Origin: Zelonia costaricensis
Taxonomy: Eukaryota > Euglenozoa > Kinetoplastea > Trypanosomatida > Trypanosomatidae
Assembly (NCBI GenBank): GCA_030849075.1
Contig: JASAOO010003251.1
Span: 1-32,192 of the forward strand
Length of the DNA: 32,192 bases
Reading direction: 5' to 3'
Part shown: positions 7,202-17,900 of the stretch, one piece after another
How positions within the stretch are numbered: the first letter of the stretch is position 1
Layout: every line of letters begins with the position of its first letter
The notes under the pieces: generated by a model
What the model was told of the DNA's origin: nothing
Databases searched by the model: none
The model's input: the letters and a program-made list of their open reading frames with translations, nothing else
Translations under genes and position numbers: made by a program

Positions 7202-10200
7202 TCACACCCGCGGCCGCCACGAAGTGGTCGCTGCCGTCGCCGTCGGTGCGCGGTAGTCTTCTTCCATGGTGCGGATGCGTCCCAGGAGACGCTCCATCTG
7301 GCCCAGCAGGCGACCCGCCGCCGCCGCTGACGCCGCGGGCGCGGAGTCGGGCAAAAGACTGGGACTGTAGGCACCGACGGCGTTGCCTGGGAAGAGCGAC
7401 GCGGTGCCACCTGGCCACAGCCCGGGCGACGCCGGATGAGGCGAGTCGACGAGCGCCGCGCCACCGGGCAGCTGCGCCATCGCGAGAGTCCGCTTCGGTG
7501 ACGCGACAGGCGACGCAGATGCGTGGGGCGTGAAGAGCGGGGTCGCCGTGCGTGAGCGTCGCGGCGTGAGGCTGGCAGGCACGTCGAGCTCGTCTTCCAC
7601 GCAGCGACTGCCGCGGCTGGGCCGTGAAGGGCCCCTGAAAGGCCTCTGTGCCGGGTAGCGAGGCAGCGGTGCCCGTGGGTGCGATACTGCACGCTTCGCA
7701 TGAGTTAGCGACATGTGCGTTTGAAGCCCAGGTGGCGGCGCAGCTGCGGTCAAGTGCCTCGGGGCTGCTACAACGCTGAGGAGCGACATGCGAGACTGCG
7801 GCCGCGATGCAGCGGGTGCAACGTCGTGCAGGGACACCTGCAGCAGTTGGCGGTGCAGCGCAAGGCGGCGATGCCGGAGCGGTTCCTCGGCCTGCGCAAG
7901 ACGCACAAGCCGGATGGAGCGCTTTGCAGCTAGCGCGCCTGCAGAGGTGCTGATGTTGTCTCGCTGCCGCGCCGGCGAGACTCGCGGCGAGCCTCGCCGG
8001 CGGCGGCGTTGGCCACTGTGCGACGGCGACGTTCGGGACGAGGAGCCACGCGACTCGCGACGGGGAGCGAGGTTCAGCCGTGACGGCGGCGGAGGCGCGA
8101 CTGGCTGCATCACACTTTCCGTGAAGCTAGAGGCTAGGTTCGTCTCTGCACCCCCAAAGCGCTGAAATCCAGCCGGTGTTGCTGCGGACGCACCACCGTG
8201 GGCCCCTGCAGAGGGGCGGAGGCGCCGCCGGTCCACGTTGTAGCGCCGCAGGAGCTGCTCCCGCGTGCGCCAGCGGTAAAAACTGCGAGCGAGGCGGTTC
8301 AACCGCAGCAGCCGTTCCGCCTCGCCCTCGATCTGCGCCTCTCGCACGTGACGTCGGCGACCCGCATGCGCTGCTGCGCGGCGGCGCCACGTGTGCAAGA
8401 CGCGTCGCTCCAGCAACTGCTCCTGCAACTTGCCCGCTAGGTCGGCCTGGCTGTGCCGGACGACGAGGCGGACGTCTGTGCGCTGCTGCCACCGGGCCAG
8501 GACAGGGCGGAGAAGAAAGCGACGCTGCTGCCGCGCGGCAAGTCGCCGCAGCTGCACTTCCGCACGCCAGCGCTGCAGCCAGCGTGCGAGGCAACCTCTG
8601 ACGAGGTGGACCACGCGGAACGTGCGAACGCGCTCTGCGTCTTCCCGCTGACGCTGTCGACTGCCGAGTCGCTCCAGCCACGTCCGCCACGCCGTGCGAA
8701 GGTGCGTTCCGTGCAACGTGCGAGAGCCAGCGTAGGCCACTACCAGAGCGCGAAGGCGGCGTTGAAGCGTCCACTGCTGCAGCACGCCACCCAACACCGC
8801 CAGCCGGTGGCGTTTGTCTGCCGCTTGGTGCGCCAGCCGCTCGTTGCGCACCGCTAGCATGCGGCGCAGCGCTGCCGCAGCACAACAGCGGGCCCAGTGG
8901 CGATCCGCCACCGACGCCGCACAGCGTGCGCGCCACTGCGCCCAGGCCTGCACCAGCACTCGCTTGCTTCCAATCAGCTGCGGCGTGTGCTGCATCGGCG
9001 CGCGCCGTTGTGCATGCGGCTGCTGAACCATGAGGCGTACCCGCTGCGCTTGTGCAAGACGCGCATGACAGGCCCACGTGCGCAGCACTCGATGCCCCAC
9101 CGTGGCCATGCGGAAGCGCCGCACGAGGGCGGCCCTGTGCCAGCGCCGCAGCAGTCCACGGAAGTACTGCAGCGCCTTCTCTTCCGTGAACACGTCACTG
9201 CGCGCCAGGTCGCGCGCCTCCTTCTCGCGCTGCAGCACAGCGGCGCGGCGGTGCTGCCATCGACCCCAGCAAAGGGTCAGCCTTGCCTCCCGCCGCTGCG
9301 TCTGCAGGAAGCGCACGGCGAGGGCCTCGTACAGTCGCCGATCTCGCCACCAGACAAACGCCGTGCGCAGTGCCGCAGCGTCGCGGCAACGATGCAGGTG
9401 ACGCACCGCCTCTTCCTCCTTCTGCAGCCGACGATCCTCGCCGCGTGGCGTTCCTTCTGAGTTGGGTGAAGTCGGGCGTGGTGCCGAGGCGGTGGAAAGC
9501 AGTTGCAAGACAGGGGTGGCGATGCAGCTGTCCGCGGGCGAGGCGCGCTCGTCGGCGACCACCTCGTCATCAGAGACGTGCGAAGGCCGTGTTGGACGGC
9601 GAGCCGTCACGAGCGCAGATGGCGGGTCGTGCGTCTTCAGATTACACGCGCTCTCCTCAGCAGTTTCGCGGACGGCGGCTGGCAGCTGTACTGGTTCTGC
9701 TTTCGACGTGCACCCTGCGAGCACGCTGTCCAGCTGCGGCCTTCTGGGCTGCGACGCAATCGACTCGGCAGGGAGGCTGATGCGGAGCAGCTCTTGGCTT
9801 TGCACAGACGGCGCTGCTGCTGGTTCCAACGCAATGGCCGAGACGTCGGCGACAGAGACGTCGCGAAACCCCCACGCGGACGAAGTCGCTTCAGGACTCC
9901 GCGCGGCGGTAGCCGGCTGCTGGTCGTGATGTGGCATGGGTGCCCCTGCGTGCCCAGCTGCCGCTGTGAGTGCCGCGACGCTTGCGTCGTCGAGCGCCAT
10001 CGCACGTGCGTCTCCAGCGAGCGCGGCATCAAGCGAGCGGTCCGCTGCCATGACCTCGGCAGCGCGCGAGAGACGGGCAACGACACGCATGCCACGCCGT
10101 GCCCGCCACCGTGCCAGTGCGCGCCGCAACCTGGTCTCGCGGCACCACAGCGTGGCCTGCTCCTCCAGCGCCACCTGCACGCACCACCGCGGCAGGTCGT

Positions 10201-11119
10201 CATGAAACCAGCGGTGACCACACCCACACTCCAGCTGCCGCCCCACACTGAGACCGCGAGACGCCGGCACAGAGACGGAGCGTGGCGAAGAGTGCTTGCG
10301 CGCCAAGGCGGGGAAGAGCAGCGGCAGAGAGTCGGAAACGTTGACGCGGCGGCTGCGGTTGACGAGGAGCCGTGACGACGGAAGCCGCCAGGACGAGACC
10401 TCGCCCTCCTCGCAGCCGCCGTATGCGTTCGTCGAGCTGCTCCCACGTGCCGCGACGGCTGGCGCGTCGTACTCCACCACACTCAAGGCGTGCGAGGGTA
10501 GAGCGGCGTCGACAGAGAGAGGCGCGCGGGAGCGCAGCGACGCAAGGAGCCACTCTGTGAAGGCGACCAGCGCCGTGGCGCACCACCCGCCCTCGCGTGT
10601 GCGCAGCTCCTCCACAATCCGTGCGTCCCGCAACAGCGAGGAAGGGGGTTGCGAAGCCGCCGACGCGATCGTGAACACGCTCTGCTGCGTTTGCGCTTGA
10701 TGAATGTGTGCCGCAGGGGATGCGACGGAAATGAGAGAGGCGGCGGTCCAGGTCGAGCAGCGCAGCAAGTGGGCAGCGGTCAAGAGACCGTGCAAGGAGG
10801 CACACTCCATGGTGGCCTGTGCATCGGCCAGCGTCGGCGCAGACGAGGCTGTGAGGCTGAGGTGGTGCGCGTCTGACAGGCGCGACGCGGCAGCGCGGAG
10901 AGGTACGCCAGCGTCCCAGGTTTCACTGAGGCTTGGACGGCAGCCTTGCACGAGGGCGTCGCCGAGCTCGGCCAGATCGGGTTGTGCCAGACAGCGCAGC
11001 GCCAGCACGACGCGTATGGCCTCTGCGCAGACGGCATGGTACACCACCGCACACGTGCCTTGGTGCGCTGCAGCGGGTGAGCTGAAGAGGGAGGAGGTGC
11101 ACTGCTGCTCGTCCTCCAT
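7202..11119 (-). CDS. Sfi1-like repeat protein, probable centrin-binding
   Basis: Sfi1-type proteins are long helices whose repeats, each with a tryptophan, bind centrins at the spindle pole body or basal body. The 1305-aa protein starts at ATG 11119: the frame opens upstream at 11146 only with GTG, and 11119 is the first ATG after the splice acceptor at 11201-11202. The N-terminus (1-300) is helical to low complexity. One repeat-like unit lies near 316-350 (RLRRALARWRARRGM). The main array runs from about 575 to 960 with repeated L-x-x-W-R/K patterns, for example YFRGLLRRWHRAALVRRF, LTLCWGRWQHRRAAVLQR, HLVRGCLARWLQRWRAE, ERRVLHTWRRRAA and LARSFYRWRTREQLLRRY. The tail from 960 is Ser/Pro/Arg-rich, probably disordered, with a short helix near the end (LLGQMERLLGRIRTMEEDY). 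Family assignment rests on the repeat pattern; localisation to basal bodies is inferred from the family. Confidence 0.9.
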   Translation of the reverse strand: MEDEQQCTSSLFSSPAAAHQGTCAVVYHAVCAEAIRVVLALRCLAQPDLAELGDALVQGCRPSLSETWDAGVPLRAAASRLSDAHHLSLTASSAPTLADAQATMECASLHGLLTAAHLLRCSTWTAASLISVASPAAHIHQAQTQQSVFTIASAASQPPSSLLRDARIVEELRTREGGWCATALVAFTEWLLASLRSRAPLSVDAALPSHALSVVEYDAPAVAARGSSSTNAYGGCEEGEVSSWRLPSSRLLVNRSRRVNVSDSLPLLFPALARKHSSPRSVSVPASRGLSVGRQLECGCGHRWFHDDLPRWCVQVALEEQATLWCRETRLRRALARWRARRGMRVVARLSRAAEVMAADRSLDAALAGDARAMALDDASVAALTAAAGHAGAPMPHHDQQPATAARSPEATSSAWGFRDVSVADVSAIALEPAAAPSVQSQELLRISLPAESIASQPRRPQLDSVLAGCTSKAEPVQLPAAVRETAEESACNLKTHDPPSALVTARRPTRPSHVSDDEVVADERASPADSCIATPVLQLLSTASAPRPTSPNSEGTPRGEDRRLQKEEEAVRHLHRCRDAAALRTAFVWWRDRRLYEALAVRFLQTQRREARLTLCWGRWQHRRAAVLQREKEARDLARSDVFTEEKALQYFRGLLRRWHRAALVRRFRMATVGHRVLRTWACHARLAQAQRVRLMVQQPHAQRRAPMQHTPQLIGSKRVLVQAWAQWRARCAASVADRHWARCCAAAALRRMLAVRNERLAHQAADKRHRLAVLGGVLQQWTLQRRLRALVVAYAGSRTLHGTHLRTAWRTWLERLGSRQRQREDAERVRTFRVVHLVRGCLARWLQRWRAEVQLRRLAARQQRRFLLRPVLARWQQRTDVRLVVRHSQADLAGKLQEQLLERRVLHTWRRRAAAHAGRRRHVREAQIEGEAERLLRLNRLARSFYRWRTREQLLRRYNVDRRRLRPSAGAHGGASAATPAGFQRFGGAETNLASSFTESVMQPVAPPPPSRLNLAPRRESRGSSSRTSPSHSGQRRRRRGSPRVSPARQRDNISTSAGALAAKRSIRLVRLAQAEEPLRHRRLALHRQLLQVSLHDVAPAASRPQSRMSLLSVVAAPRHLTAAAPPPGLQTHMSLTHAKRAVSHPRAPLPRYPAQRPFRGPSRPSRGSRCVEDELDVPASLTPRRSRTATPLFTPHASASPVASPKRTLAMAQLPGGAALVDSPHPASPGLWPGGTASLFPGNAVGAYSPSLLPDSAPAASAAAAGRLLGQMERLLGRIRTMEEDYRAPTATAATTSWRPRV

Positions 11120-11200
11120 CGCGCAAACGGTGTTGGCGGTATCCACCCTCGTGTGGTCGTGCAGGCGTGCACGTGCGCGTGTATCGAATGGTGTTGCTTT

Positions 11201-11230
11201 CTATGTGAGAAGAATAAAGGAGGGGGACAG
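11201..11230 (-). promoter_or_regulatory. Trans-splice acceptor of the Sfi1-like gene
   Basis: The minus strand reads a C/T-rich stretch of about 25 nt with few purines and ends in AG at 11202-11201, with another AG 4 nt on. The first ATG downstream is 11119, about 81 nt away, and there is no ATG in between. Confidence 0.6.
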
Positions 11231-11380
11231 TTGATGTGCACTCTGTGCCCGTTTGTGTTGTCGTGTGAGGCGCAGCGTGGAAAGAAAGGAAGCTGCAGGA
11301 ATAGTGTTTGCTCTCGCTCTCTTTCTTGGTCTCCCGTGACTTGCACTGGTCTGTGCGTTCTATGTGTGGGCTTGTATGTA

Positions 11381-11400
11381 TGTGTGTGTGTGTGTGTGTG
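11381..11400. repeat. (TG)10 microsatellite
   Basis: Perfect TG run on the plus strand, (CA)10 in the transcript, opposite in orientation to the long arrays after BCS1 and the 319-aa gene. Confidence 0.9.
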
Positions 11401-12187
11401 TTCGCCCCTCGGTGGTGTTGAGGCGGCGGCACTGCTGCCGAGAGAGGGAGAGAGGAGACAGCGCTGGGCCTGTTCTTTTTTTTTGTTCAACAACCCTCCT
11501 CTCTTGTGGAGGCAGTCCGCCGTGTGGCTTGAAGGGGAGAAAAGAAAAGGAAGAGGTTTGGGATGTCAAAGGCGTGGACTGAAGATGGACAGTAACGCTG
11601 TGTGGCAACGCCAGTGAAAAAGATTTCTTGTTCTTTCCGCTCCGGGAGTGCCCTCTACCTCTGTGTCCTCGACGTTGAGTTGCAGCTTCGGTGATGCCTT
11701 GCGCCGGACTCAGCACACACGTGGCGAGTCTCCATCACCAAGACGGCGGGAGGACGAATCGCGTGTGTTCATTTCTCTTCTTTGCGTACGTGGGGGCATT
11801 GATTTCTGAAGGCGCGCATTCGGTGGCCCGGCGCGGCGGAGAAGCCCCCCAAAAACACAAAATAAAGCAGCACAGGTGAAGTCGTCCTTTCCCTCGAGTC
11901 GGCGAGAGAGGCGAGAAACACAAAAACAAAAGCACACAAAGAAGCGTGAGTCAACGGCAGATCAGCGCGCGGCGCCACCGCCTCTCGAGTGTATGGACGG
12001 AGGGCGTGTGGAGGGAAGCAGAAAGGGTCGGTCGAGGAGAGAGAGAGAGGGTGATGGTGGTGGTGGTGGAAGACAAGGAGTCATCTGCGCCCGAGCGGAC
12101 CTGAAGGAGCGGGGGATGAAGGGGGTAGAGGCTGTGAGTGGAGCAACAACAGAAAAAGAAAGTGCGCCTCCTCAACACCGCCGCTGG

Positions 12188-14005
12188 CTACGTAATGAAG
12201 ATGCCCACCGTCGAGTCCATCGCGTCGTGGTTGACGGCAATGCACTTGGACACCACCTCGCCTGTTGTGCGCGCGCGTGGCATGGCAAGCCCCGCCGCGG
12301 CCTCGTCGTCCGTACTCAGGCCGCTCTCCACGCAGTAGAAGCGCGTGGGCCGCTTCAAGAAGAGAATGTCCTCACTCCACACCTTGTCGGCCAGCAGCAT
12401 CTCGTCAGCGGTCAGGAGGGTGTCCGTGGTGAGGGTGCGCTGCAGCTCCGCCTTGCGCCGCGACTCGGCCGCGACGTCGTCTATGTCGGTCGCCACCAAC
12501 GCGTCCCCTTCGGCCCACTTCTGCAGGCCGTACACGAGCAGCTCCTCGATGATGTTCATCATGGCACTGTCGAAGGTGTCGTCGCCGGACTGCGTGTGGA
12601 GGTGGTGCCGCGGGATGTTGGCGATGCGGCTCAGCACGCAGGCCTTGTAGCGCTCCAGCGGCGCCGCCGACCCCTGCGGTGGGGTGCTCGCGCCGCGACT
12701 CCCGGTGCGGCTGTTCGCAGCGGGCTCAGAGGACGGGGCCGGGCGGGCACTCCCCAGGTGCTGCTCCAGCGTCCGCTCGAGCACCATGCGGTCAATGTAC
12801 TCGTCCTTGAGGTACATCGCAGCGCTCACGACCCGCGCGACCAGGTCGGGCATCGTCGTCGACGCCGCTGACGCGTTTGCCGCGGCCGCGGCCGCCGCTG
12901 GCGCCTGCGCCGGGAACGCGTTGGCTGCCGCGGCGGCTCCTGTAAGAGAGCCCCCACCCGCACCACCACCACCGCTGCGCTGCTGCTGCTGCGACACTCC
13001 GATGCGGGTGGGCGGAGACGGAATGCCGGACGCGGGTGACGTGCCGTGGCGCACGAGGTGCGACGGCTCCGGTGGGCTGGCGTTGGCGGTGTGTGGCTGC
13101 GGCGCTGAGGAGCGCGGAAGGGGCACGGCGGCGGAGGTGGTGGCCGAGCCGGTGGTCTTTCCTGCTGCAGCCGGCAGCTGCATTGGCGACTGCGGGGGTG
13201 CGCCGGAGAGACGAGGCCGCGTGGCCGGCGTCACGAGCGGCGAGGCGCCAGGCGTGGGCAGCGAGCGTGGCAGCGCGCCGCCGGCCGCCGTCGTCGGCGA
13301 TGCGTTCTGAGACGCCTCCTGCGTGTCCAGCGCGGACCCGAAGGCGCGCTCGCGGTGGCGCTGCACAAGCCGCGGAAACCACTGCAGCGGAAGCCCGTAG
13401 GCCTGGACGACGTGCTCGGCGATGTCGCAGCGGTTCGTCTCGACGAGGTACTCCACCATCTCTGCCCGCAGGCGCAGCTGCTGCTGGGTGAAGCCAACGT
13501 TCTCGGGCTGGAGGAGGTGCGGCATCGACGGCGGGCAGACCTGCTGCAGCAGCACTTGTGACGCTTCGTTGCGCGCCGGCGCAGCCGCTGAGGATGCGGC
13601 GCCAGCCAGTGCACCGGCACTCCGCTCCGCCGCCGCAGCACGGGCACCGCGGCTAGCCGGCGACGCGGCCGGCGCTTTGGCTGTGGCTGCCGTGGCCGTG
13701 GCGGCACCTGCCCCGGCACCCGCCGCATCCGCCTCCGCGACCAGCAGCGGCGTCTGCTGCAGGAACGCCGGCACCTCTCGCGCGACGAGCTCCTCCAGGC
13801 GGGCGAGGGAGGGGCCGTATTTCTGGCGCACGCTCTCGAGTCGCGTCGCCACCTTGAGCAGCGAGGCGCCCGCCGCGGCGGGGTTCGGCGTCTCGGCCTC
13901 ACGCTTCTGCAGCGCCGTCACGGCGGAGCGGACCGGCTGCAACTCTTTCTGCAGCTTCTGCACCTCGCGCAGGAGCTCTGCCATCTCGTGGTTGGCGGCC
14001 GCCAT
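12188..14005 (-). CDS. Hypothetical protein, 605 aa, helical islands in low complexity
   Basis: Not recognised. The start at ATG 14005 lies 39 nt after a canonical polypyrimidine-AG at 14046-14045. Residues 1-90 are predicted helical/coiled coil (MAELLREVQKLQKELQ, then VATRLESVRQKYG and LARLEELVAREVPAFLQQ). Residues 91-150 are Ala-rich linker. A second island at 150-222 contains LRAEMVEYLVETNRCDIAEH, a short paired-helix shape reminiscent of LisH-like dimerisation segments but not a confident match. Residues 223-385 are Pro/Ser/Ala/Gly linker with many SP/TP sites and glutamine and glycine runs. The C-terminal part 385-605 is ordered: DLVARVVSAAMYLKDEYIDR, MMNIIEELLVYGLQKWAEGD, then a Thr/Leu-rich helix and KVWSEDILFLKRPTRFYCVE, ending GIFIT. 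It could be a cytoskeletal or basal-body adaptor; that is inference from architecture only. No enzyme motif or membrane segment is seen. Confidence 0.92.
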   Translation of the reverse strand: MAAANHEMAELLREVQKLQKELQPVRSAVTALQKREAETPNPAAAGASLLKVATRLESVRQKYGPSLARLEELVAREVPAFLQQTPLLVAEADAAGAGAGAATATAATAKAPAASPASRGARAAAAERSAGALAGAASSAAAPARNEASQVLLQQVCPPSMPHLLQPENVGFTQQQLRLRAEMVEYLVETNRCDIAEHVVQAYGLPLQWFPRLVQRHRERAFGSALDTQEASQNASPTTAAGGALPRSLPTPGASPLVTPATRPRLSGAPPQSPMQLPAAAGKTTGSATTSAAVPLPRSSAPQPHTANASPPEPSHLVRHGTSPASGIPSPPTRIGVSQQQQRSGGGGAGGGSLTGAAAAANAFPAQAPAAAAAAANASAASTTMPDLVARVVSAAMYLKDEYIDRMVLERTLEQHLGSARPAPSSEPAANSRTGSRGASTPPQGSAAPLERYKACVLSRIANIPRHHLHTQSGDDTFDSAMMNIIEELLVYGLQKWAEGDALVATDIDDVAAESRRKAELQRTLTTDTLLTADEMLLADKVWSEDILFLKRPTRFYCVESGLSTDDEAAAGLAMPRARTTGEVVSKCIAVNHDAMDSTVGIFIT

Positions 14006-14044
14006 GCGTGTGGCCGTCGCAGGGACTCGCCGAGGCGCTGTCGA

Positions 14045-14110
14045 CTAAAGGATGAAGGAGAAAAAAAAGCGAAGAAGAAAAGAGAAGGGGGAGAGGGGGG
14101 GGGGAGGCTG
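14045..14110 (-). promoter_or_regulatory. Trans-splice acceptor of the 605-aa gene
   Basis: About 60 nt of nearly uninterrupted C/T on the minus strand (plus-strand purines 14047-14106, including G10) end in AG at 14046-14045, 39 nt before the ATG. This is the clearest splice signal in the window. Confidence 0.7.
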
Positions 14111-14654
14111 GGATGCGACGGGCTTTGTGCGAGCACGGCGTTTGAGTTCTTTTCTCTCTTTCTCTTTCTGTGTGTGGGTACGCGTGGGGTGGGGGGGGGG
14201 TGGGTGCGTGGGGGCAAGTCGGAGTGCAACGTTGGGAGGGGGAGCAGCGTCGGCACACAGTAGGCATCGCGAGGTGCGGGGAGCGAAAAGGATGAAGAAA
14301 AAAAAGACTGAGGCAGGGGCAACGCAATCCCGCGTCACAGAATTGGCGCGAGACTTGATCAGACACCCTCTCCAGCCCACTCTTGATGAGGCACTCGGAT
14401 GACTTGGGCTACGCAGCGGGACGAGGAACAGTATCGTCGTCACGTGCCTCTGCCTTGTGGTCATCGATACCGTCTCGGCACCTGCGGCAGAGGGCACCGC
14501 GCCGCGCAGCTTCAGCAGGCCACCACGCCACTCCCCTCGGCAGAAAAAAAGCGGGTCTGTTGCTGCCATGCCGTGTCCTCCCCACACTCTTGTTTTCTTA
14601 TTCGTTTTGAGTTCGTCTGACGCATTAGACGGGGGGAGCTTAGCGCATTCTTCG

Positions 14655-14674
14655 ACTCACTCACTCACTCACTC
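14655..14674. repeat. (ACTC)5 tetranucleotide repeat
   Basis: Five perfect ACTC units on the plus strand in the 3' flank of the nucleoporin-like gene. Confidence 0.9.
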
Positions 14675-14986
14675 TATGCGGACACCGGACTACACGCCTC
14701 CCGTCTCCCTCCCGCCTCCCACTGCGGCGCCGCGGCAGCAGAAGCCACCCACCACGTTAACCCTGGCCACATTACAAGGGGAAGGACAGAGGCAGCGAGA
14801 GAGAAAGATCAACACCGCGACACTGCTCGGGCCCTGCACGCCGCGGCCACCACAAACAAGGACGCATCATACAGGCTGCTCGACGGCGTGCCTTTACGCC
14901 CTATCAACGCGCACGCACAAACAGACGTACAGCGGGAACGTGAGGACTCCAAGAGCCCGGCGCTCGGCTGCCAGGCGGCGCACCCG

Positions 14987-17900
14987 CTACGACGGCGAGC
15001 GAAGCAAGCGCTTGGCCGCCTTGGTGGCACGCAGCGCATTCGCGATCGCAATCTTCACCTGCCGCACCTCGTTCTCCACGTTCAGCACGTCGGCCCACTG
15101 CAGCGGCGCCGCGCGGACGCCGGTCGAGTCGAGGTCGCCCTCCGCCATCGTGCCCGGCACGTCGTGCGCCGCAGACGAGTCATACAGCCGCGTCCACTCC
15201 TCCGCGGCGCCACTCCCCGCTGGACGGCCCCGCGGCATCAAGTCCCGGAGGGTGATACCCGAGTCCAGCATGGCCCCGTCGTCTGTCGCGGGCAGCAGTG
15301 GCGAGGGCCGCGTGCTGGCCGGAGGGGCCGCGCCATCGAGGTGAAAGGACACGGTCAGGTTCGGGTCGCGCCCGTGGACGCTGCCGGTGCGTGGGGCACC
15401 CGCAGAGGGCGGCAGCGTGGCCGTCGGCGCCGGCGCTGATGGCGCCGCTCCTGCGGCCTTGGAGCGGCTCTCCGGCTTGGGCAGCAGCCCCGGCGTCGAG
15501 GGAACACTCAAGGAGTCCACGTTGCTGGTGTTGCTGCTGCCGCCGCCGCCTGCGGTGATGACGTTTGTCGGGTGAGCCGCGTGCCCGGCGTCGCCGCGGC
15601 TCAGCATTTGCGATCTCGTGCCGACGCCAGAGGCGCCGATGGCCCATGCGTTGGCCGCAACTTGGCTCGCACGGATGCCGCCGCGGTAGTCGGAGCTGAA
15701 GTCGCGCAGCTGGTTGACAGCCGCCTGCGCCTGCCTGAGGGCATCCTCGACGTCGGCGAGCGGCAGCTCGCTGAGGTAGCGCACAAACTCGCCGCCCGCG
15801 GTGGAAAGGGGCAGCACAAACGAGTGCAGCAGGCACACCAGCGCGTGCAGGGCGTACACGCAGCACTCGAGGCGGAACTCGTGCACCTCGTGGCTGCCAG
15901 CTTGCACCAGCGACTGCGCCACCTGCCGCACCGACTGCACCACCAGCTGCCGCTTGCTCGCCGAGTGACGCAGCATGGAGCCGCTGCCCGTGCTGCCGGC
16001 GTCCACAGGGCGGACGCTGTCCCGCTGGCCGTACTCGGCGTTCAGCAGCAGGTGGGCCAAGTTGCGGACCGTAAGCGCCACCACGTCGCGGCCGCGCTCC
16101 GCCGCCGAGGAGGCGCGCGCAGCGACACCACCACCCGCCGCGACGGTGGCGAACGCACCCTTTGCAGCATCGCCGCCCACAACGCCGTCGACTCGCTCCG
16201 CACCACCTCCGCTGCCGGCGGCGGCTGCAGACCCGCCAAGCGCGGCCCCGCCGAGCGCCTCCTCGATCCCAACGTCGTCGACGCCGTCGTAGAGGTCCGC
16301 CGCGCCGCGGTGCCACACATCCCGGCTGCTCAGCATACTCAGCAGCTCCGCCAGCGCCATCTGCTCCACCAGCTCGCGGCAATCGACCGCGAGCACGGAG
16401 CAGGAGAGGGCCCGCAGGCAGTCGGACAGCTCCGCGCACAGGGTCAGGTGTGAGGCACTGAGTCGCGTCGCGGGCACACCACCGGCGCTTACCCCGACCG
16501 AGGCAGGGGCGACGAAGACGTGGTCGATGAGCTGCCGGTGCCCAGCAATGAAGGTCTGCACCTCGTACAGCAGCGGGGCCGCATCGCCGAAGGTGGAGAG
16601 CAGAAGGTTCACCCACCGCACCACCCCCAACAGGAGGCGGCGCAGCACCTCCTTGTTCTGCTCCACCAGCGCCCGGCCCGGCACGGGCTCGTAGGCGGGC
16701 ACGACCTGCGTGTAGCCGAGCACGACCTGCGTGCTGTACTCCCACGCCCGCATCGTGAGGCACTGCTGCAGCAGGTCGCTGTGCAGCACCTGCGAGCCGT
16801 GGTTGAGGGAGACGACGGAGACGACGTCGAAGGCGCTGCGGAGCTGCCACAACAGCGAGCCGAGCTGCGCCCCACTGCTTGCGAAGAAGGCGCACACAGC
16901 CGCATCAACGCTCTGGAGCAGGGCTGCGGCGCAGCGCTGGGCAGAAGCGCCGAGGCTGACGTTATTGCCTGTCTCGCAGCGGCAGAACTCCTCCCGCATC
17001 GCCGCCGACGCCTGCAGCAGCGACACGAGCAGCGCGACCGCCTGGTGCGCTTGCGGGTTAAGGCCAACGCTCGGGTTCACGACGCCGCCACCGCCGCCGC
17101 CACCCGCTATCGTAGAGCCGACGCTGAGGTGCGCAGAGGCGGCCGTGCCGGACACCGACGCCGCTCCATGTGGGCCACCAACACCGCTGCTGCAGATGTC
17201 GCTGACGAGGAGTTCGAGCAGGGCGCGCTGGTGGCGCCACACGGCGGCGTCGTCGACGCACACTCCCGGGGTCTCGGCGAGGCACAGGAGACTCAGATAC
17301 AGCTCCGACCTCGCCGCGGGGACGTGCGCACCCCATTGCACCACCGCGCACACGAGTGGCTCCAGCAGCCACGACGCGGTTGCCGCCGCGGCATCCAGCC
17401 CACTCCCCTCCACCACAGCTGAGATGGCGTCCGACGCGGCCTGGCGACGCAGGAGCAGCGCCTGCGCCAGGTGCGCGCGGTTTGCGGCACCAAAGAAGGC
17501 GCTCACCTCGCCGGCATCGGTGGCGAAGGACTTGCGACTCGTTGGCGCCGCCATCCAGCTGCCGTCCCGCTGACGCGGATACCTATCCTCGCGCGGACGG
17601 CGCTGCCCAATCGTGCGTGGCTGCTCGGCGCTGCCCTGGTTACAGTCACCCGGCAGGCGGCCGGTGTCGTGGGAGGACGGGCCTGCAGCAGCGGGAAGCT
17701 GCGGGTAGGCGGCTGCCGCCGCCGCTGTGGCCGAGGCCGAGCCGCCCCGGGCGTACCCCACGGAAATGCCAGTCACGGCGTCTCTTGTCTGCACACCGGG
17801 GTAGTCCGCCTGCCACGGCGCAGGCCCCGCCGCGGCCTCCGCGTCGTCGGCTGCTGCGGCGGCGCTGAACGTCAGCGAGTGCGAAGATGCCAGCGCGGTG

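Larger units (their letters stand above)
11120..12187 (-). other. Gap between the 605-aa gene and the Sfi1-like gene
   Basis: No convincing gene. It holds a (TG)10 tract on the plus strand at 11381-11400 (CA in the transcript), a T-run on the plus strand near 11476-11484, mixed purine/pyrimidine stretches, and the splice signal of the Sfi1-like gene at its left end. Frames are short and biased. Confidence 0.6.
14006..14986 (-). other. Gap between the large nucleoporin-like gene and the 605-aa gene
   Basis: No convincing gene. It holds the 3' UTR of the nucleoporin-like gene, an (ACTC)5 repeat at 14655-14674, a G-rich plus-strand stretch at about 14185-14214, and the strong splice signal of the 605-aa gene at 14045-14110. 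Confidence 0.6.

Noticed and set aside
11120..11146. Nine-residue N-terminal extension of the Sfi1-like protein
   Set aside because: The extension begins with GTG. Kinetoplastid cytosolic translation normally starts at ATG, and 11119 is the first ATG after the acceptor.
12684..13310. 208-codon plus-strand frame antisense to the 605-aa gene
   Set aside because: Ala/Gly-rich antisense translation of low-complexity linker; no independent start signals.
15180..16895. 571-codon minus-strand frame overlapping the nucleoporin-like gene
   Set aside because: It is a different frame of the same strand, Arg/Ala/Gly-rich, a shadow of the 2609-codon frame.
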